From Clostridia bacterium (GTDB lineage: Bacteria > Bacillota > Clostridia > Christensenellales > Maliibacteriaceae), in the NCBI GenBank assembly GCA_017431145.1, contig JAFRLQ010000133.1:1-44800 (forward strand): DNA of 44,800 nucleotides. Direction: 5' to 3'. Shown piece after piece: positions 29,961 through 40,500 of the stretch; the first letter of the stretch is position 1; the number at the start of each line of letters is the position of its first letter. Position numbers and translations under genes: made by a program. The notes below the pieces were generated by a model. The model made no database searches. It was not told where the DNA came from and saw only the letters and a list, made by a program, of their open reading frames with translations.

Positions 29961-31292
29961 ATGTCAGATACACTGGTAGCCCTAAGTGCATATACGGCGG
30001 ATGCCAGTGTTCTTTTTGCAAAGAACAGCGACAGAAGTCCCAATGAGCCGCAGGAACTCATACGCACGTTTCCGGTGAACTATCCCTCTGACGCCACGGT
30101 GGAATGCACGTATATCACGATCCAGCAGGCAGAGCATACGAATGCCTGTCTTCTGTGCAAGCCGTCGTGGGCCTGGGGGTGCGAGATGGGCGCCAATGAG
30201 TTCGGGTTGCATGTCGGGTGCAGCGGTGTCAGCACCCGGGAGCCGGCCGGGCATGAACCGGGACTGATCGGCATGGACATGGTACGTCTGGCGCTGGAAA
30301 GAACACAGAAGGCGAGAGAAGCGGCAGATCTGATCATTGCGCTTCTGATGCGATACGGGCAAAGCGGAGACAGCGGATTTGACGCGACGGAGTACCTGCA
30401 CGCCAGTTTCATGATCGCGGACGCGATGGACGCCTACGTGCTGGAGACGGCGGGGGAATACTGGGCGCTGAAGAAAGTGGATTCGGTTTACGCCATGTCA
30501 GATGCGCTGACGATCGAGGACGATTATGACGAGATCCATGCAGGCGCAGTCGCGCATGCGATCGAAAAGCGCTGGTGCAGGGACGAGGCTTCGTTCCGTT
30601 TTGCATCGTGCTACGGCAATAAAAAAAGAAGTGTGCAGATGAACAGCGAGCAGCGCAGGCATATGATGCTGCAGACGTTGAAGAAAGGCACGACCACGAC
30701 ACAGGACATGATCCGTATCCTGCGCACGCATCACGCGGGGGCAAAACCGTTCCGAAAGGGAAGCATGCAGGATATCTGCATGCACGCAGGCCCTCACGGC
30801 TGTGCGATGCAGACCACCGGATCTCTGGTGGGCCGGATCTCGAACGGCTTTGCGACGGAATTCGTTACAGGCGCGTCTGCGCCCTGCATGAGCATATTCA
30901 AGCCGTACTGGCTGCAGGCGGAGACGACACAGCTCGTGTTGCCGATGTACGCGGAGCGCGCGGCGCGGGAAGGATGGATCTGGCGCGAACAGATCAACAG
31001 GGGCATGCTGAAAGGCGCGTTTCCGGCGGACGCCGTGGAAGAATACCTGAAGAGACGGGAAACGCTGGAGGAGCGCTTCTACGTTCAGAGCGACCAGCTG
31101 CACAACCGCAGGGCGGACACGGACAAGCTGACGATCGTTGCGAAACAGTCCGTACAGGATGAGATCGATCTTCTGAACGAACTGCTTGAAAAGCGGGAGG
31201 AAAGAGGAAGCATCCGGGGCTCGATCGGGTTCAAATGGTACTGGAACAAGAAGAACAGAACGCTCGGCGTGAGACGGCCGAACGAACCGTAA
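29961..31292 (+). CDS. Secernin-like C69-family peptidase homologue with Cys-to-Ser change
   Basis: A 443-residue member of the C69/secernin group of N-terminal nucleophile hydrolases. The N-terminus reads MSDTLVALSAYTAD and then VLFAKNSDRSPNE. From family knowledge, bacterial relatives begin MCDTxVAL with the Cys as the nucleophile after Met removal; here Ser occupies that place (codon TCA). The second family motif, usually WxWGxEMGxNE, is present as WAWGCEMGANEFG. A serine nucleophile is chemically possible in this fold, or the protein may have lost activity. AAGGAG lies 10 nt before the ATG. It follows lepB by 69 nt without a terminator and precedes the hydroxyacid dehydrogenase by 48 nt. 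A peptidase role is inferred only from the family. Confidence 0.78.
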   Translation: MSDTLVALSAYTADASVLFAKNSDRSPNEPQELIRTFPVNYPSDATVECTYITIQQAEHTNACLLCKPSWAWGCEMGANEFGLHVGCSGVSTREPAGHEPGLIGMDMVRLALERTQKAREAADLIIALLMRYGQSGDSGFDATEYLHASFMIADAMDAYVLETAGEYWALKKVDSVYAMSDALTIEDDYDEIHAGAVAHAIEKRWCRDEASFRFASCYGNKKRSVQMNSEQRRHMMLQTLKKGTTTTQDMIRILRTHHAGAKPFRKGSMQDICMHAGPHGCAMQTTGSLVGRISNGFATEFVTGASAPCMSIFKPYWLQAETTQLVLPMYAERAAREGWIWREQINRGMLKGAFPADAVEEYLKRRETLEERFYVQSDQLHNRRADTDKLTIVAKQSVQDEIDLLNELLEKREERGSIRGSIGFKWYWNKKNRTLGVRRPNEP

Positions 31293-31340
31293 AACTGGAA
31301 AAGGAGGCAGGGCAGCGAAGAGAAAGGCTGCTGCAAAGCG

Positions 31341-32315
31341 ATGGACAAATACAGGATACTGATTACATGCAGAATGCCGCGGGAATGGTTCCCGGACTAT
31401 GCGGACTGCGAACTCATTTTTCCCGAGAAGGCGGGATTTCTCACGGAAGAGGAACTGATCCCGCTGATCAGGGACGCGGATGCGGCGGTCATTCTGTTCA
31501 CTTATCTGAACGAGGCGGTGCTGAAGCACTGCACGAGGCTGAAGGTCGTGACCAGCTTCGGCGCGGGTTATGACGCGATCAACGTGGAGGACTGCACGAA
31601 GCGCGGGATTTGGGTCTGCAATACGCCGGAAGCGGTCTGCGAGCCGACGGCGGAATTCACGATCGGCATGATCCTCGACACGCTTCGGACGATCACGTGG
31701 CGCGACCGCCAGATGCGGACGAATCCGGATTACGACTGGGGACTTGCGCGGTATCCCAGCTGGATCGCAATGGGAAAAACGCTTGGCATCGTCGGGATGG
31801 GGCGTATCGGAAAAGCTGTCGCCAGAAGAGCGATCGCGCTGGGCATGAAGATCATGTATTATTCGCGGCACAGAATGAGTGAAGAGGATGAAGCCCTGTA
31901 TCAGGCGACGTACGCGGATCTGGACACCCTGCTGCGGACGGCGGATGTCGTGAGCCTGCATGTGCCCCTGACGCCGCAGACGGAGGGGCTGATCGGCCGC
32001 GAGGAGCTGGCGAAGATGAAGCCGACGGCGCATCTTGTGAATATGGCGCGCGGTCCGGTCGTCGACGAGGAAGCGCTGATCGAAGCGCTCCGTGAAAAGA
32101 AGATCGCCGGTGCGGCGCTGGACGTGTTCTGCAACGAGCCGAACATCAATCCGGCGTTCAAGGAACTGGACAATGTCGTGCTGACGCCGCATGTGGGCGT
32201 GGACAGTGCGGAAGCGCGCATGATCATCGCGCATCATACGGCACTGAACATACTTCCGGTCCTGAAGGGAGAGGGAGAGCCCGCCTTCTGCGTGAACCGG
32301 AAAGAACTCGGATAG
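31341..32315 (+). CDS. D-isomer specific 2-hydroxyacid dehydrogenase
   Basis: A 324-residue NAD(P)-dependent dehydrogenase of the glyoxylate/hydroxypyruvate reductase and phosphoglycerate dehydrogenase-like family. The Rossmann motif is GIVGMGRIG (residues 149-157). The catalytic triad is R237 (NMARGPVVD), E266 (FCNEPN) and H284 (LTPHVG). The substrate-binding domain is present at both ends, with FGAGYDAI near 73-80. There is no ACT domain, so it is not a full-length SerA. Glyoxylate or hydroxypyruvate reduction would fit with GarR elsewhere in the window, but the actual 2-keto acid is not determined. The ribosome site is weak (AGAAAGG). The DUF362 gene follows after 10 nt. Confidence 0.88.
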   Translation: MDKYRILITCRMPREWFPDYADCELIFPEKAGFLTEEELIPLIRDADAAVILFTYLNEAVLKHCTRLKVVTSFGAGYDAINVEDCTKRGIWVCNTPEAVCEPTAEFTIGMILDTLRTITWRDRQMRTNPDYDWGLARYPSWIAMGKTLGIVGMGRIGKAVARRAIALGMKIMYYSRHRMSEEDEALYQATYADLDTLLRTADVVSLHVPLTPQTEGLIGREELAKMKPTAHLVNMARGPVVDEEALIEALREKKIAGAALDVFCNEPNINPAFKELDNVVLTPHVGVDSAEARMIIAHHTALNILPVLKGEGEPAFCVNRKELG

Positions 32316-32325
32316 GAGGCGTTTT

Positions 32326-33408
32326 ATGGACAAGAACAAGATCGCGGTCCGTTACGGGATGGACATGCAGCAGATGGTTTTGGATCTGATGCGCTATGCG
32401 GACATCAAATCCGAACTGCATGACGGGATGAAGATCGCGCTGAAACCGAATCTGGTCGTCGCGAAAGAACCATCGAGCGGAGCGACGACGCATACGGAGA
32501 TCCTGGAAGGCGTACTGATGTACCTGAAGGAATCCGGAGATTACGACGTCACGATCATGGAGGGCTCCTGGGTCGGCGATTCTACGCGCAGAGCCTTCCG
32601 GGTCTGCGGCTATGATACGCTTGCGGAGAAGTACGGGGCAAAACTGCTGGACCTGAAAAAGGATTCTTTCCATATATACAAGGGGTACCGCGTCTGCGAC
32701 GCGCCGATGCAGGCGGATTACCTGATCAATCTGCCCGTTCTGAAAGGGCACTGCCAGACGACGATGACGTGCGCCCTGAAGAACATGAAGGGGACGCTGC
32801 CCGACACAGAAAAGAGAAGGTTCCACGCGGAAGGCCTGCATGTGCCGATCGCCACGCTGGGAACGATCATCAAGCCGAACGTGACGATCGTGGACGGGAT
32901 CTGCGGAGACCTGGATTTCGAGGAGGGCGGAAACCCGATCCCCATGAACAGGATCCTGCTTGGATTCGACAGCGTGCTGATCGATACCTGCGTCTGCCAT
33001 ATGATGGGGATCGACACGGATGAGGTCCCGTATATCGGTCTGGCGGCGAAATTCGGAGCGGGAAGCATGGACTTCAGAGACGATACGCTGATCGAGCTGA
33101 ACGATGCGAGCAACGCCGGCCGTCTTCCGCTGCTCAGCAGAAAGGCAAAACAGCTGGCCAGATATACGGATGAGCGGGAGGCATGCTCCGCGTGCTACGG
33201 ATCGCTGATCCATGCCCTGAACAGACTGGACGAAATGGGAAGACTGGGATGGCTGGACGAGAAGATCTGCATCGGCCAGGGATTCCGCGGCGTCGAGGGA
33301 TGCCCGCTTGGCGTGGGCAACTGCACGGCCGGCTGTAAGAGCAGTCTGAGGGGCTGTCCGCCGCGTGCAGACCAGATCATGGAGTTCCTGATGGAGCATA
33401 TGGGTTGA
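32326..33408 (+). CDS. DUF362 domain protein with Cys-rich C-terminus
   Basis: A 360-residue protein. The first 250 residues match the DUF362 pattern: ALKPNLV near residue 40, a central LINLPVLKGHCQTTMTCALKNMKG segment (the conserved LKxH...KNxxG), and a GFDSVLIDTCVCHMMGID segment. The C-terminal 90 residues carry clustered cysteines (CSACYG near 287-292, then GCPLGVGNCTAGC and GCPP near the end), which could bind an iron-sulfur cluster, though they do not follow a standard ferredoxin CxxCxxCxxxC spacing. DUF362 proteins have no settled role. AGGAGG precedes the ATG. It is the last gene of the unit, followed by the terminator at 33464-33495. Confidence 0.8.
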   Translation: MDKNKIAVRYGMDMQQMVLDLMRYADIKSELHDGMKIALKPNLVVAKEPSSGATTHTEILEGVLMYLKESGDYDVTIMEGSWVGDSTRRAFRVCGYDTLAEKYGAKLLDLKKDSFHIYKGYRVCDAPMQADYLINLPVLKGHCQTTMTCALKNMKGTLPDTEKRRFHAEGLHVPIATLGTIIKPNVTIVDGICGDLDFEEGGNPIPMNRILLGFDSVLIDTCVCHMMGIDTDEVPYIGLAAKFGAGSMDFRDDTLIELNDASNAGRLPLLSRKAKQLARYTDEREACSACYGSLIHALNRLDEMGRLGWLDEKICIGQGFRGVEGCPLGVGNCTAGCKSSLRGCPPRADQIMEFLMEHMG

Positions 33409-33463
33409 CAATCAGCCGGCCCCGGACCTGTTTTTCGGGGGAAATATGAATAAAGTATAAAAA

Positions 33464-33495
33464 AAGAACGAATTATGAAATAATTCGTTCTTTTT
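33464..33495. terminator. Bidirectional terminator upstream of rpoB
   Basis: A perfect 13-bp stem (33464-33476 with 33480-33492) with a GAA loop. It is followed by five T residues on the plus strand and seven on the minus strand (plus 33459-33465 are A). On the plus strand it ends the DUF362 transcript; on the minus strand it would end the candidate small RNA described below. Confidence 0.9.
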
Positions 33496-33496
33496 G

Positions 33497-33525
33497 TTGA
33501 CAATTTGCGGAAAAGAGCGTAGAGT
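33497..33525 (+). promoter_or_regulatory. Promoter of rpoB-rpoC
   Basis: TTGACA at 33497-33502, a 17-bp spacer and TAGAGT at 33520-33525 (4 of 6). It starts 2 nt after the T tract of the preceding terminator. The predicted transcript starts near 33531, giving a leader of about 210 nt. Confidence 0.7.
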
Positions 33526-33529
33526 AATA

Positions 33530-33740
33530 CCCTGCACCTTAGTGGGAGAACTATGCCCTTTTGGCAGAATTTCTCACTTGGAAGCAGGGAAATTGCCGTG
33601 CTTTTTCTTAAAAACAAGGCGATTATACCATATATAGCGGTTTTTGCAACTAGACGACGCAACATTCTGTTGCTGCTCCGTTCAGGACGTGTGCCGGAAC
33701 GGGAAAATGACTAAATCTGGGGACAGGAGTGGTGCTTTAC
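33530..33740 (+). promoter_or_regulatory. Structured 5' leader of rpoB
   Basis: The 332-nt gap 33409-33740 holds no gene but a terminator, a promoter and this leader. It opens with a three-tier hairpin: CCCTGC (33530-33535) pairs with GCAGGG (33584-33589), GAGAA (33546-33550) pairs with TTCTC (33571-33575), and TGCC (33554-33557) pairs with GGCA (33563-33566) across a CTTTT loop. Further down, GCAAC/GTTGC near 33659-33673 and CCGTTC/GAACGG near 33680-33703 may pair. I do not match it to a named leader family. No rho-independent terminator with a T run is seen inside, so attenuation by termination is not obvious. Confidence 0.45.
33622..33649 (-). promoter_or_regulatory. Reverse promoter upstream of rpoB
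   Basis: On the minus strand TTGCAA (plus 33644-33649), a 16-bp spacer and perfect TATAAT (plus 33622-33627) with an extended TGG element just upstream of the -10. It points away from rpoB and into a region with no minus-strand gene. Confidence 0.6.
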
Positions 33741-36700
33741 ATGCACGAAACAAAGGTAAGGATGACCGATGTCCATATGGGCAAACGCGTCAGAAAAACG
33801 TTTTCGAAGATCAAAGAAGTCCTGGACATGCCTGACCTGATAGAGGTCCAGAAGAATTCGTATCAGCGGCTGATCGAGCAGGGGCTCAGAGAAGTGCTGG
33901 ACGATATCTCCCCTATCATGGATTACAACAAAACACTTGCGCTGGAGTTCGTCGGATACCATTTTGACGAGAATCCGAAATACAACGTGGAAGAATGCAA
34001 GGAAAGGGACGCGGACTATGCGACTCCGCTTCGCATGAGAGTGCGCCTGATCCATCTGCAGACCGGTGAGGTCAAGGAACAGGATATCTTTATCGGAGAT
34101 TTCCCGCTTATGACGCCGACCGGTACATTCATTATCAATGGTACGGAACGAGTGATCGTCAGCCAGCTGGTCAGATCGCCCGGCGTGTACTATGCGAAAA
34201 CGATCGACAAACTCGGAAAAGAATTATACGCCTCTACCGTGATCCCCAACCGCGGTGCATGGCTTGAATATGAGACGGATTCGAACGACATCATGTATGT
34301 TCGCATCGACCGCAACAGAAAACTGCCTGTCACCGTATTTCTGCGCGCGCTCGGGTTCGGAACGGACCAGCAGATCATTGATCTGTTCGGTGAGGACGAA
34401 CGTCTGCTGGCGACGATCGAAAAGGATTCCACCAGTTCCACGGAGGAAGGCCTGATCGAAGTCTACAAGAGACAGAGACCCGGCGAACCGCCGACACTGG
34501 ACAGCGCCAAGCAGCTGCTCGACGCGACGTTCAACGACCCCAAACGCTATGACCTGGCGCGGGTCGGACGCTATAAATTCAACAAGAAGCTTTCCATCGC
34601 AAGACGTCTGGAAGGACAGGTCGCGGCGGAAGACATCTTCGATAAAGAGACAGGCGAGCTGCTCGTCTCCGGCGGAGCCGTGATCACCAAGGATGCGGCG
34701 GCAAGCATCCAGAACAGCGGTATCAACACCGTTAACGTTCTGTGCGACGGCACACCCGTGCGCATCATCGGAAACGGCGTCGTGGATACGAAGGCCTGGC
34801 TGCCGGACCTCGATCTTACGGAAGAGAACATGCCCGAAATGGTCCGCTACGACGTGATCCGCGAGATCTTCGACAATTACGAGACGACGGAAGACAGGAT
34901 CAAGGCGTTCCATGAGCGCATCCCGGAGCTGGCGCCCAAGTGCATCCAGATGGATGACATCATCGCCTCCATCAGCTACAACCTGAACCTGTTCTTCGGG
35001 ATCGGCAACATCGATGATATCGATATGCTGGGCAACCGCCGCCTGCGCAGCGTAGGCGAGCTGCTTCAGAACCAGATCCGCATCGGTCTTCTGAGACTGG
35101 AGCGCAGCGTTCGCGAACGTATGGGGATCAAGGATATCGAGACCATGACTCCTCTGGAGCTGATCAATCCCAGACCCGTTCATTCCGCGATCAAGGAATT
35201 CTTCGGATCCTCCCAGCTGTCCCAGTTCATGGATCAGACGAACCCGCTGGCAGAGCTGACGCACAAGCGCCGCATGAGCGCACTGGGTCCCGGGGGACTG
35301 AACAGGGAGCGTGCCTCCTTCGAAGTCCGCGACGTTCATTATTCCCACTATGGAAGAATGTGCCCCATCGAGACCCCTGAAGGTCCCAACATCGGCCTGA
35401 TCGGATCCCTTGCGACCTACGCGAGGATCAATAAATACGGCTTCATCGAGACGCCCTACCGCATCGTCGATAAGAAGAGCGGCGTCGTGACGGAGCAGGT
35501 GGAATACCTGACCGCCGACGAGGAAGAGCAGTACATCGTGGCGCAGGCGAACGAGCTGCTTGATGATGAAGGACATTTCGTCCGCGACCGTATCTCCGTG
35601 CGCCGCCGCGAGGATATCACCGAGGTGAACGCGAGCGAGGTCGATCTGATGGACGTTTCGCCCAGACAGGTCGTATCCGTGGCAACGGCGATGATCCCGT
35701 TCCTGGAGAACGACGACGCATCCCGTGCGCTGATGGGATCCAACATGCAGAGGCAGGCGGTGCCGCTTCTGAATCCCAAGGCGCCGATCGTCGGCACCGG
35801 CATGGAATACAAGGCTGCGAGAGACTCCGGCGTTGTCGTGCTTTCTCCTGAAGCCGGCATCGTAAAGAAAGTCAGCGCGCAGTACATCACGATCCTGGGA
35901 GACAGCGGCAAGGAATATACGTTCAAACTGCTGAAGTTCCTGCGTTCCAACCAGTCTACCTGCATCAACCAGAGACCGATCGTCAAGAGAGGCGAACGCG
36001 TCGAGAAGGGACAGGTCATTGCGGACGGTCCTTCCACCGACGGCGGTGAGATCGCGCTCGGACGCAACGTGCTGATCGGGTTCATGACCTGGGAGGGATA
36101 CAACTACGAGGACGCTGTTCTGATCAGCGAGAAACTGGTCAAGGAAGATGCGTTCACATCGATCCATATCGAGAAATACGAATCCGAAGCGCGTGACACG
36201 AAGCTCGGACCGGAAGAGATCACAAGAGACATTCCGAACGTCGGCGATGATGCGCTGAAGGATCTGGACGAAAACGGCATCATCCGCATCGGCGCGGAAG
36301 TCACCGCCGGAGACATCCTGGTCGGTAAAGTCACGCCGAAGGGCGAGACGGAGCTGACGCCCGAAGAGAGACTGCTTCGCGCCATCTTCGGCGAGAAAGC
36401 ACGCGAAGTCCGCGACACATCGCTGCGCGTGCCGCACGGCGAGTCCGGCATCGTGGTGGACGTCAAAGTCTTCACCCGCGAGAACAAGGATGAGATCGCA
36501 AGCGGCGTCAACGAAATGGTCCGCGTGTACATCGCGCAGAAGCGCAAGATCCAGGTCGGAGACAAGATGGCGGGACGCCACGGCAACAAGGGCGTCGTTT
36601 CCAGAGTCCTTCCGGAAGAGGATATGCCCTTCCTTGAGGACGGAACTCCGCTGGATATCGTGCTGAACCCCCTGGGCGTGCCTTCCCGTATGAACATCGG

Positions 36701-37454
36701 ACAGGTGCTGGAAGTCCACCTCGGACTTGCGGCCGCCAAGAACGGATGGCATATCGCGACGCCTGTATTCGACGGCGCGACGCAGGAAGACATCACGCAG
36801 CTTCTCGAGGAAGCGGGTTACAGCCCGGACGGAAAGATGACCGTCTATGACGGACGTACGGGCGAGCCGTTCGAAAACCGTGTCACAGTCGGATACATGT
36901 ATTATCTGAAACTGTCCCACATGGTCGACGACAAGATCCACGCAAGATCCACGGGCCCCTACTCTCTGGTGACACAGCAGCCTCTGGGCGGCAAAGCCCA
37001 GTTCGGCGGACAGAGATTCGGCGAGATGGAAGTCTGGGCGCTGGAAGCATACGGCGCGGCGCACACGCTGCAGGAGATCCTGACAGTCAAGAGCGACGAC
37101 GTCGTCGGACGTGTCAAGACCTACGAGGCGATCGTAAAGGGCGAGAACATTTCCGAGCCCGGCATCCCCGAGTCCTTCAAGGTCCTGATCAAGGAGCTGC
37201 AGAGCCTTGCGCTGGATATCAAGGTCTTCTCCGAATCGCATGAGGAGGTAAACCTCAACGAGGAAGACGAGGAACCGATCAGACGCGCAGGCGGGATCAA
37301 TCTCTCCAGAGACGAGAGAGGCGACGATTCCACAGACGGAGACGACTTCGGCTCATTCGATATGACGAGCTTCCCCGAACTGGACGATCTGGGAATCACG
37401 GACGAAGATTCCGATTCCCCCGATTCGATCGATGACATCGATATCGACATCTGA
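33741..37454 (+). CDS. rpoB: DNA-directed RNA polymerase subunit beta
   Basis: A 1237-residue beta subunit, collinear with the bacterial family. The rifampicin-binding cluster (35205-35320) reads [17 protein letters not shown] and [14 protein letters not shown], with the Asp, His and Ser positions of common resistance mutations in the wild-type state, so rifampicin sensitivity is expected. Other hallmarks are the [14 protein letters not shown] segment, [19 protein letters not shown] and the [13 protein letters not shown] motif. The C-terminal 60 residues form an acidic Asp/Ser-rich extension. I chose the ATG at 33741, with GGAG 11 nt upstream; GTG codons at 33729 and 33732 overlap or crowd that ribosome site. 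rpoC follows after 68 nt. rplKAJL, usually upstream, are absent here. Confidence 0.97.
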   Translation: MHETKVRMTDVHMGKRVRKTFSKIKEVLDMPDLIEVQKNSYQRLIEQGLREVLDDISPIMDYNKTLALEFVGYHFDENPKYNVEECKERDADYATPLRMRVRLIHLQTGEVKEQDIFIGDFPLMTPTGTFIINGTERVIVSQLVRSPGVYYAKTIDKLGKELYASTVIPNRGAWLEYETDSNDIMYVRIDRNRKLPVTVFLRALGFGTDQQIIDLFGEDERLLATIEKDSTSSTEEGLIEVYKRQRPGEPPTLDSAKQLLDATFNDPKRYDLARVGRYKFNKKLSIARRLEGQVAAEDIFDKETGELLVSGGAVITKDAAASIQNSGINTVNVLCDGTPVRIIGNGVVDTKAWLPDLDLTEENMPEMVRYDVIREIFDNYETTEDRIKAFHERIPELAPKCIQMDDIIASISYNLNLFFGIGNIDDIDMLGNRRLRSVGELLQNQIRIGLLRLERSVRERMGIKDIETMTPLELINPRPVHSAIKEFFGSSQLSQFMDQTNPLAELTHKRRMSALGPGGLNRERASFEVRDVHYSHYGRMCPIETPEGPNIGLIGSLATYARINKYGFIETPYRIVDKKSGVVTEQVEYLTADEEEQYIVAQANELLDDEGHFVRDRISVRRREDITEVNASEVDLMDVSPRQVVSVATAMIPFLENDDASRALMGSNMQRQAVPLLNPKAPIVGTGMEYKAARDSGVVVLSPEAGIVKKVSAQYITILGDSGKEYTFKLLKFLRSNQSTCINQRPIVKRGERVEKGQVIADGPSTDGGEIALGRNVLIGFMTWEGYNYEDAVLISEKLVKEDAFTSIHIEKYESEARDTKLGPEEITRDIPNVGDDALKDLDENGIIRIGAEVTAGDILVGKVTPKGETELTPEERLLRAIFGEKAREVRDTSLRVPHGESGIVVDVKVFTRENKDEIASGVNEMVRVYIAQKRKIQVGDKMAGRHGNKGVVSRVLPEEDMPFLEDGTPLDIVLNPLGVPSRMNIGQVLEVHLGLAAAKNGWHIATPVFDGATQEDITQLLEEAGYSPDGKMTVYDGRTGEPFENRVTVGYMYYLKLSHMVDDKIHARSTGPYSLVTQQPLGGKAQFGGQRFGEMEVWALEAYGAAHTLQEILTVKSDDVVGRVKTYEAIVKGENISEPGIPESFKVLIKELQSLALDIKVFSESHEEVNLNEEDEEPIRRAGGINLSRDERGDDSTDGDDFGSFDMTSFPELDDLGITDEDSDSPDSIDDIDIDI

Positions 37455-37522
37455 TCCGGGACAGAAAAAGTGGACTGTGCCTTACGGCACGTGGAGATAT
37501 ATCAGGAAGGAGCGTAAACAAG

Positions 37523-40500
37523 TTGCCTGAACTCAATAACTTTGATTCTATGCTCATCGGTTTGGCTTCCCCGGAAAAGATCCTCGAGTGGTCTTACGGA
37601 GAGGTGAAAAAACCCGAAACCATCAACTACCGCACACTGAAACCGGAACGCGACGGTCTGTTCTGTGAAAGGATCTTCGGACCCACCAAGGACTGGGAGT
37701 GTCACTGCGGCAAATATAAAAGGATCCGCTACAAGGGGATCATCTGCGACAAGTGCGGCGTCGAGGTGACGCGCAGCAAAGTCCGCAGAGAGAGAATGGG
37801 ACACATCAAACTGGCTGCGCCGGTCTCCCATATCTGGTATTTCAAAGGAACACCGTCCCGTATGGGACTTCTGCTGGACGTCTCGCCCAGAGCGCTCGAC
37901 AGAGTGCTGTATTTCGCGATGTACATCGTGATCGATCCCGGTACAACGGACCTGCAGTACGGCGAGCTTCTTTCGGACAAAGATTACAATGAAAAGATCG
38001 AGACCTACGGTGCAGGATCCTTCAAGGCCGGCATGGGAGCGGAAGCCGTCAAGGAGATGCTTCAGGCGATCGATCTGGAGAAGCTTTCCAAAGAACTGAA
38101 AGAGGAAGCCGCAAAACTGACCGGGCAGAAGCGCCTGCGTGTCGTGAAACGGCTCGAAGTGGTGGAAGCGTTCCGCCAGAGCGGCAACGACCCCACATGG
38201 ATGATCATGGATGTGGTCCCGGTCATTCCCCCGGAGCTTCGCCCCATGGTCCAGCTGGACGGCGACCGATTCGCCACCAGCGATCTGAACGATCTGTACC
38301 GCCGCGTGATCAACCGGAACAACCGTCTGAAGAGACTGCTTGAGCTGGGCGCACCCGGGATCATCGTCCGCAACGAAAAGCGCATGCTGCAGGAAGCGGT
38401 GGACGCGCTGATCGATAACGGCCGCAGAGGAAAAGCGGTCACAGGCCCCGGAAACAGACAGCTGAAGAGCCTTTCCGATATGCTTCGCGGCAAACAGGGA
38501 CGTTTCCGTCAGAACCTGCTGGGCAAACGCGTGGACTACTCCGGCCGAAGCGTTATCGTCGTCGGACCCGACCTGAAGATGTATCAGTGCGGTCTTCCCA
38601 AGGAGATGGCGCTGGAACTGTTCAAGCCGTTCGTGATGAAGAAACTGGTCGAAAGCCAGGACGCGAGCAACATCAAGAGCGCGAAGCGCATGGTCGAGCG
38701 TTCCCATCCCAAGGTCTGGGACGTTCTGGAGAGCGTCATCAGCGAGCATCCGGTCCTTCTGAACCGTGCGCCCACACTGCACAGACTCGGCATCCAGGCG
38801 TTTGAGCCGGTGCTGGTCGAGGGCCGCGCGATCCGTCTGCATCCGCTTGTCTGCAAAGCGTTCAACGCGGACTTCGACGGAGACCAGATGGCGGTACACG
38901 TACCCCTTTCCGTTGAGGCTCAGGCAGAAGCAAGATTCCTGATGCTGTCCGCGCACAACATCCTCAAACCGCAGGACGGCAAGCCCGTAACCGTGCCGAC
39001 ACAGGATATGATCCTCGGTTCCTACTATCTGACCGTGATCCGTCCCGGCGCAAAGGGCGAGGGAAGCATCTTTGCGGATACCAACGAGGCGATCAAGGCG
39101 TATCAGACAGGCGTCATCGATCTGCAGGCGCAGATCAAGGTCCGTCTGGAGCGCGAGTGGAACGGCGAGATGCGCCACAAGATCGTGGATACGTCCGTCG
39201 GATACATCCTCTTCAACGAAGCGGTCCCGCAGGACATCGGTTTTGTGGACCGTACGGACCCTGACAACCTGTTCACATTCGAGATCAACGAAAAAGTCGA
39301 CTCCGACCGTCTGGGCGAGATCGTGGATATGTGCTATCACACCCACGGCCCGACAAAGACGTGCGAGGTTCTGGACAATATCAAGCATTTGGGCTACATG
39401 TACTCCACCAAGGGCGCGCTGACCGTCAGCGTGATGGACATCAAGGTGCCCGAGGCGAAAAAGGCGATCATTGACGAGGCGGAAAAGGCCGTTGCAAAGA
39501 CGACGAGACAGTACCGCCGCGGCATGATCAACGAGGAGAGCCGTTACAAGGATATCGTTGAGATCTGGACGAATGCGACGGACCGCGTCACAGCGGAACT
39601 GAAGAATTCCATGGATCCCTTCAACCCGATCTTCATGATGGCGAACTCCGGTGCACGCGGAAACATGAACCAGATCCGCCAGCTTGCCGGTATGCGCGGC
39701 TTGATGGCAAATACATCCGGTAAGATCGTGGAGATGCCCATCCGGGCAAACTTCCGTGAAGGACTGAACGTACTTGAGTTCTTCATCTCCTCTCACGGAA
39801 CCAGAAAAGGTATGGCGGATACCGCGCTGCGTACCGCAGACTCCGGATATCTGACAAGACGTCTGGTCGATGTTTCCCAGGAGACGATCGTTCAGGAGAT
39901 CGACTGCTATGAGAGTGCCGGCGAGGTGCCCAGAGGCATCGAGGTCTCCGCGATCATGAACGGCGCCGCCGTGATCGAGTCTCTTTCCGACAGGATCATG
40001 GGCAGAGTATCCGTCAACGATATCGCGGATCCCGTAACGGGCGAGATCATCGTCCACGCGCAGGAGATCATCACGACCGAGATGGCGAACCAGATCGAGG
40101 CAGCCGGAATCGAGACAGTATCCGTCCGTTCCGTTCTGTCCTGCAGATGCCCGCACGGCGTGTGCGCACGCTGCTACGGCGCAAACCTTGCGACCGGATC
40201 GCTCGTCGACGTCGGCGAGGCTGTCGGAATCATCGCGGCGCAGTCGATCGGTGAACCCGGCACACAGCTGACGATGAGAACGTTCCATACCGGCGGCGTT
40301 GCATCCAGCGAGGACATCACACAGGGTCTTCCCCGTGTTGAGGAGCTGTTTGAGGCACGCAAGCCGAAAGGACAGGCAGTGATCTCCGAGATCTCCGGTA
40401 CGATTTCGTTCGAAGAGAACAGAAACCGCAACGAGATCACGGTCACCGGTGAAGACGGAGACAGCAAGACTTATCTGATCCCGTTCGGAAGCCGCCTGAA

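Larger units (their letters stand above)
33459..33615 (-). ncRNA. Candidate small RNA on the strand opposite to the rpoB leader
   Basis: A good minus-strand promoter (plus 33622-33649) would start transcription near 33615. Transcription would run about 155 nt to the perfect hairpin at 33464-33492, followed by seven T residues. Within the transcript, CCCTGC...GCAGGG closes an internal hairpin, and GGCAATTT (plus 33590-33597) can pair with AAATTGTC (plus 33499-33506) over 8 bp to enclose it. Both arms of that outer helix are only present in the minus transcript. No open frame with a ribosome site is seen. It could be an independent small RNA or an antisense regulator of rpoB; I recognise no family. 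Confidence 0.35.

Noticed and set aside
35205-35330. Resistance-type changes in the rifampicin region of rpoB, and in the streptomycin positions of rpsL
   Set aside because: The key residues are in the wild-type state in both genes.
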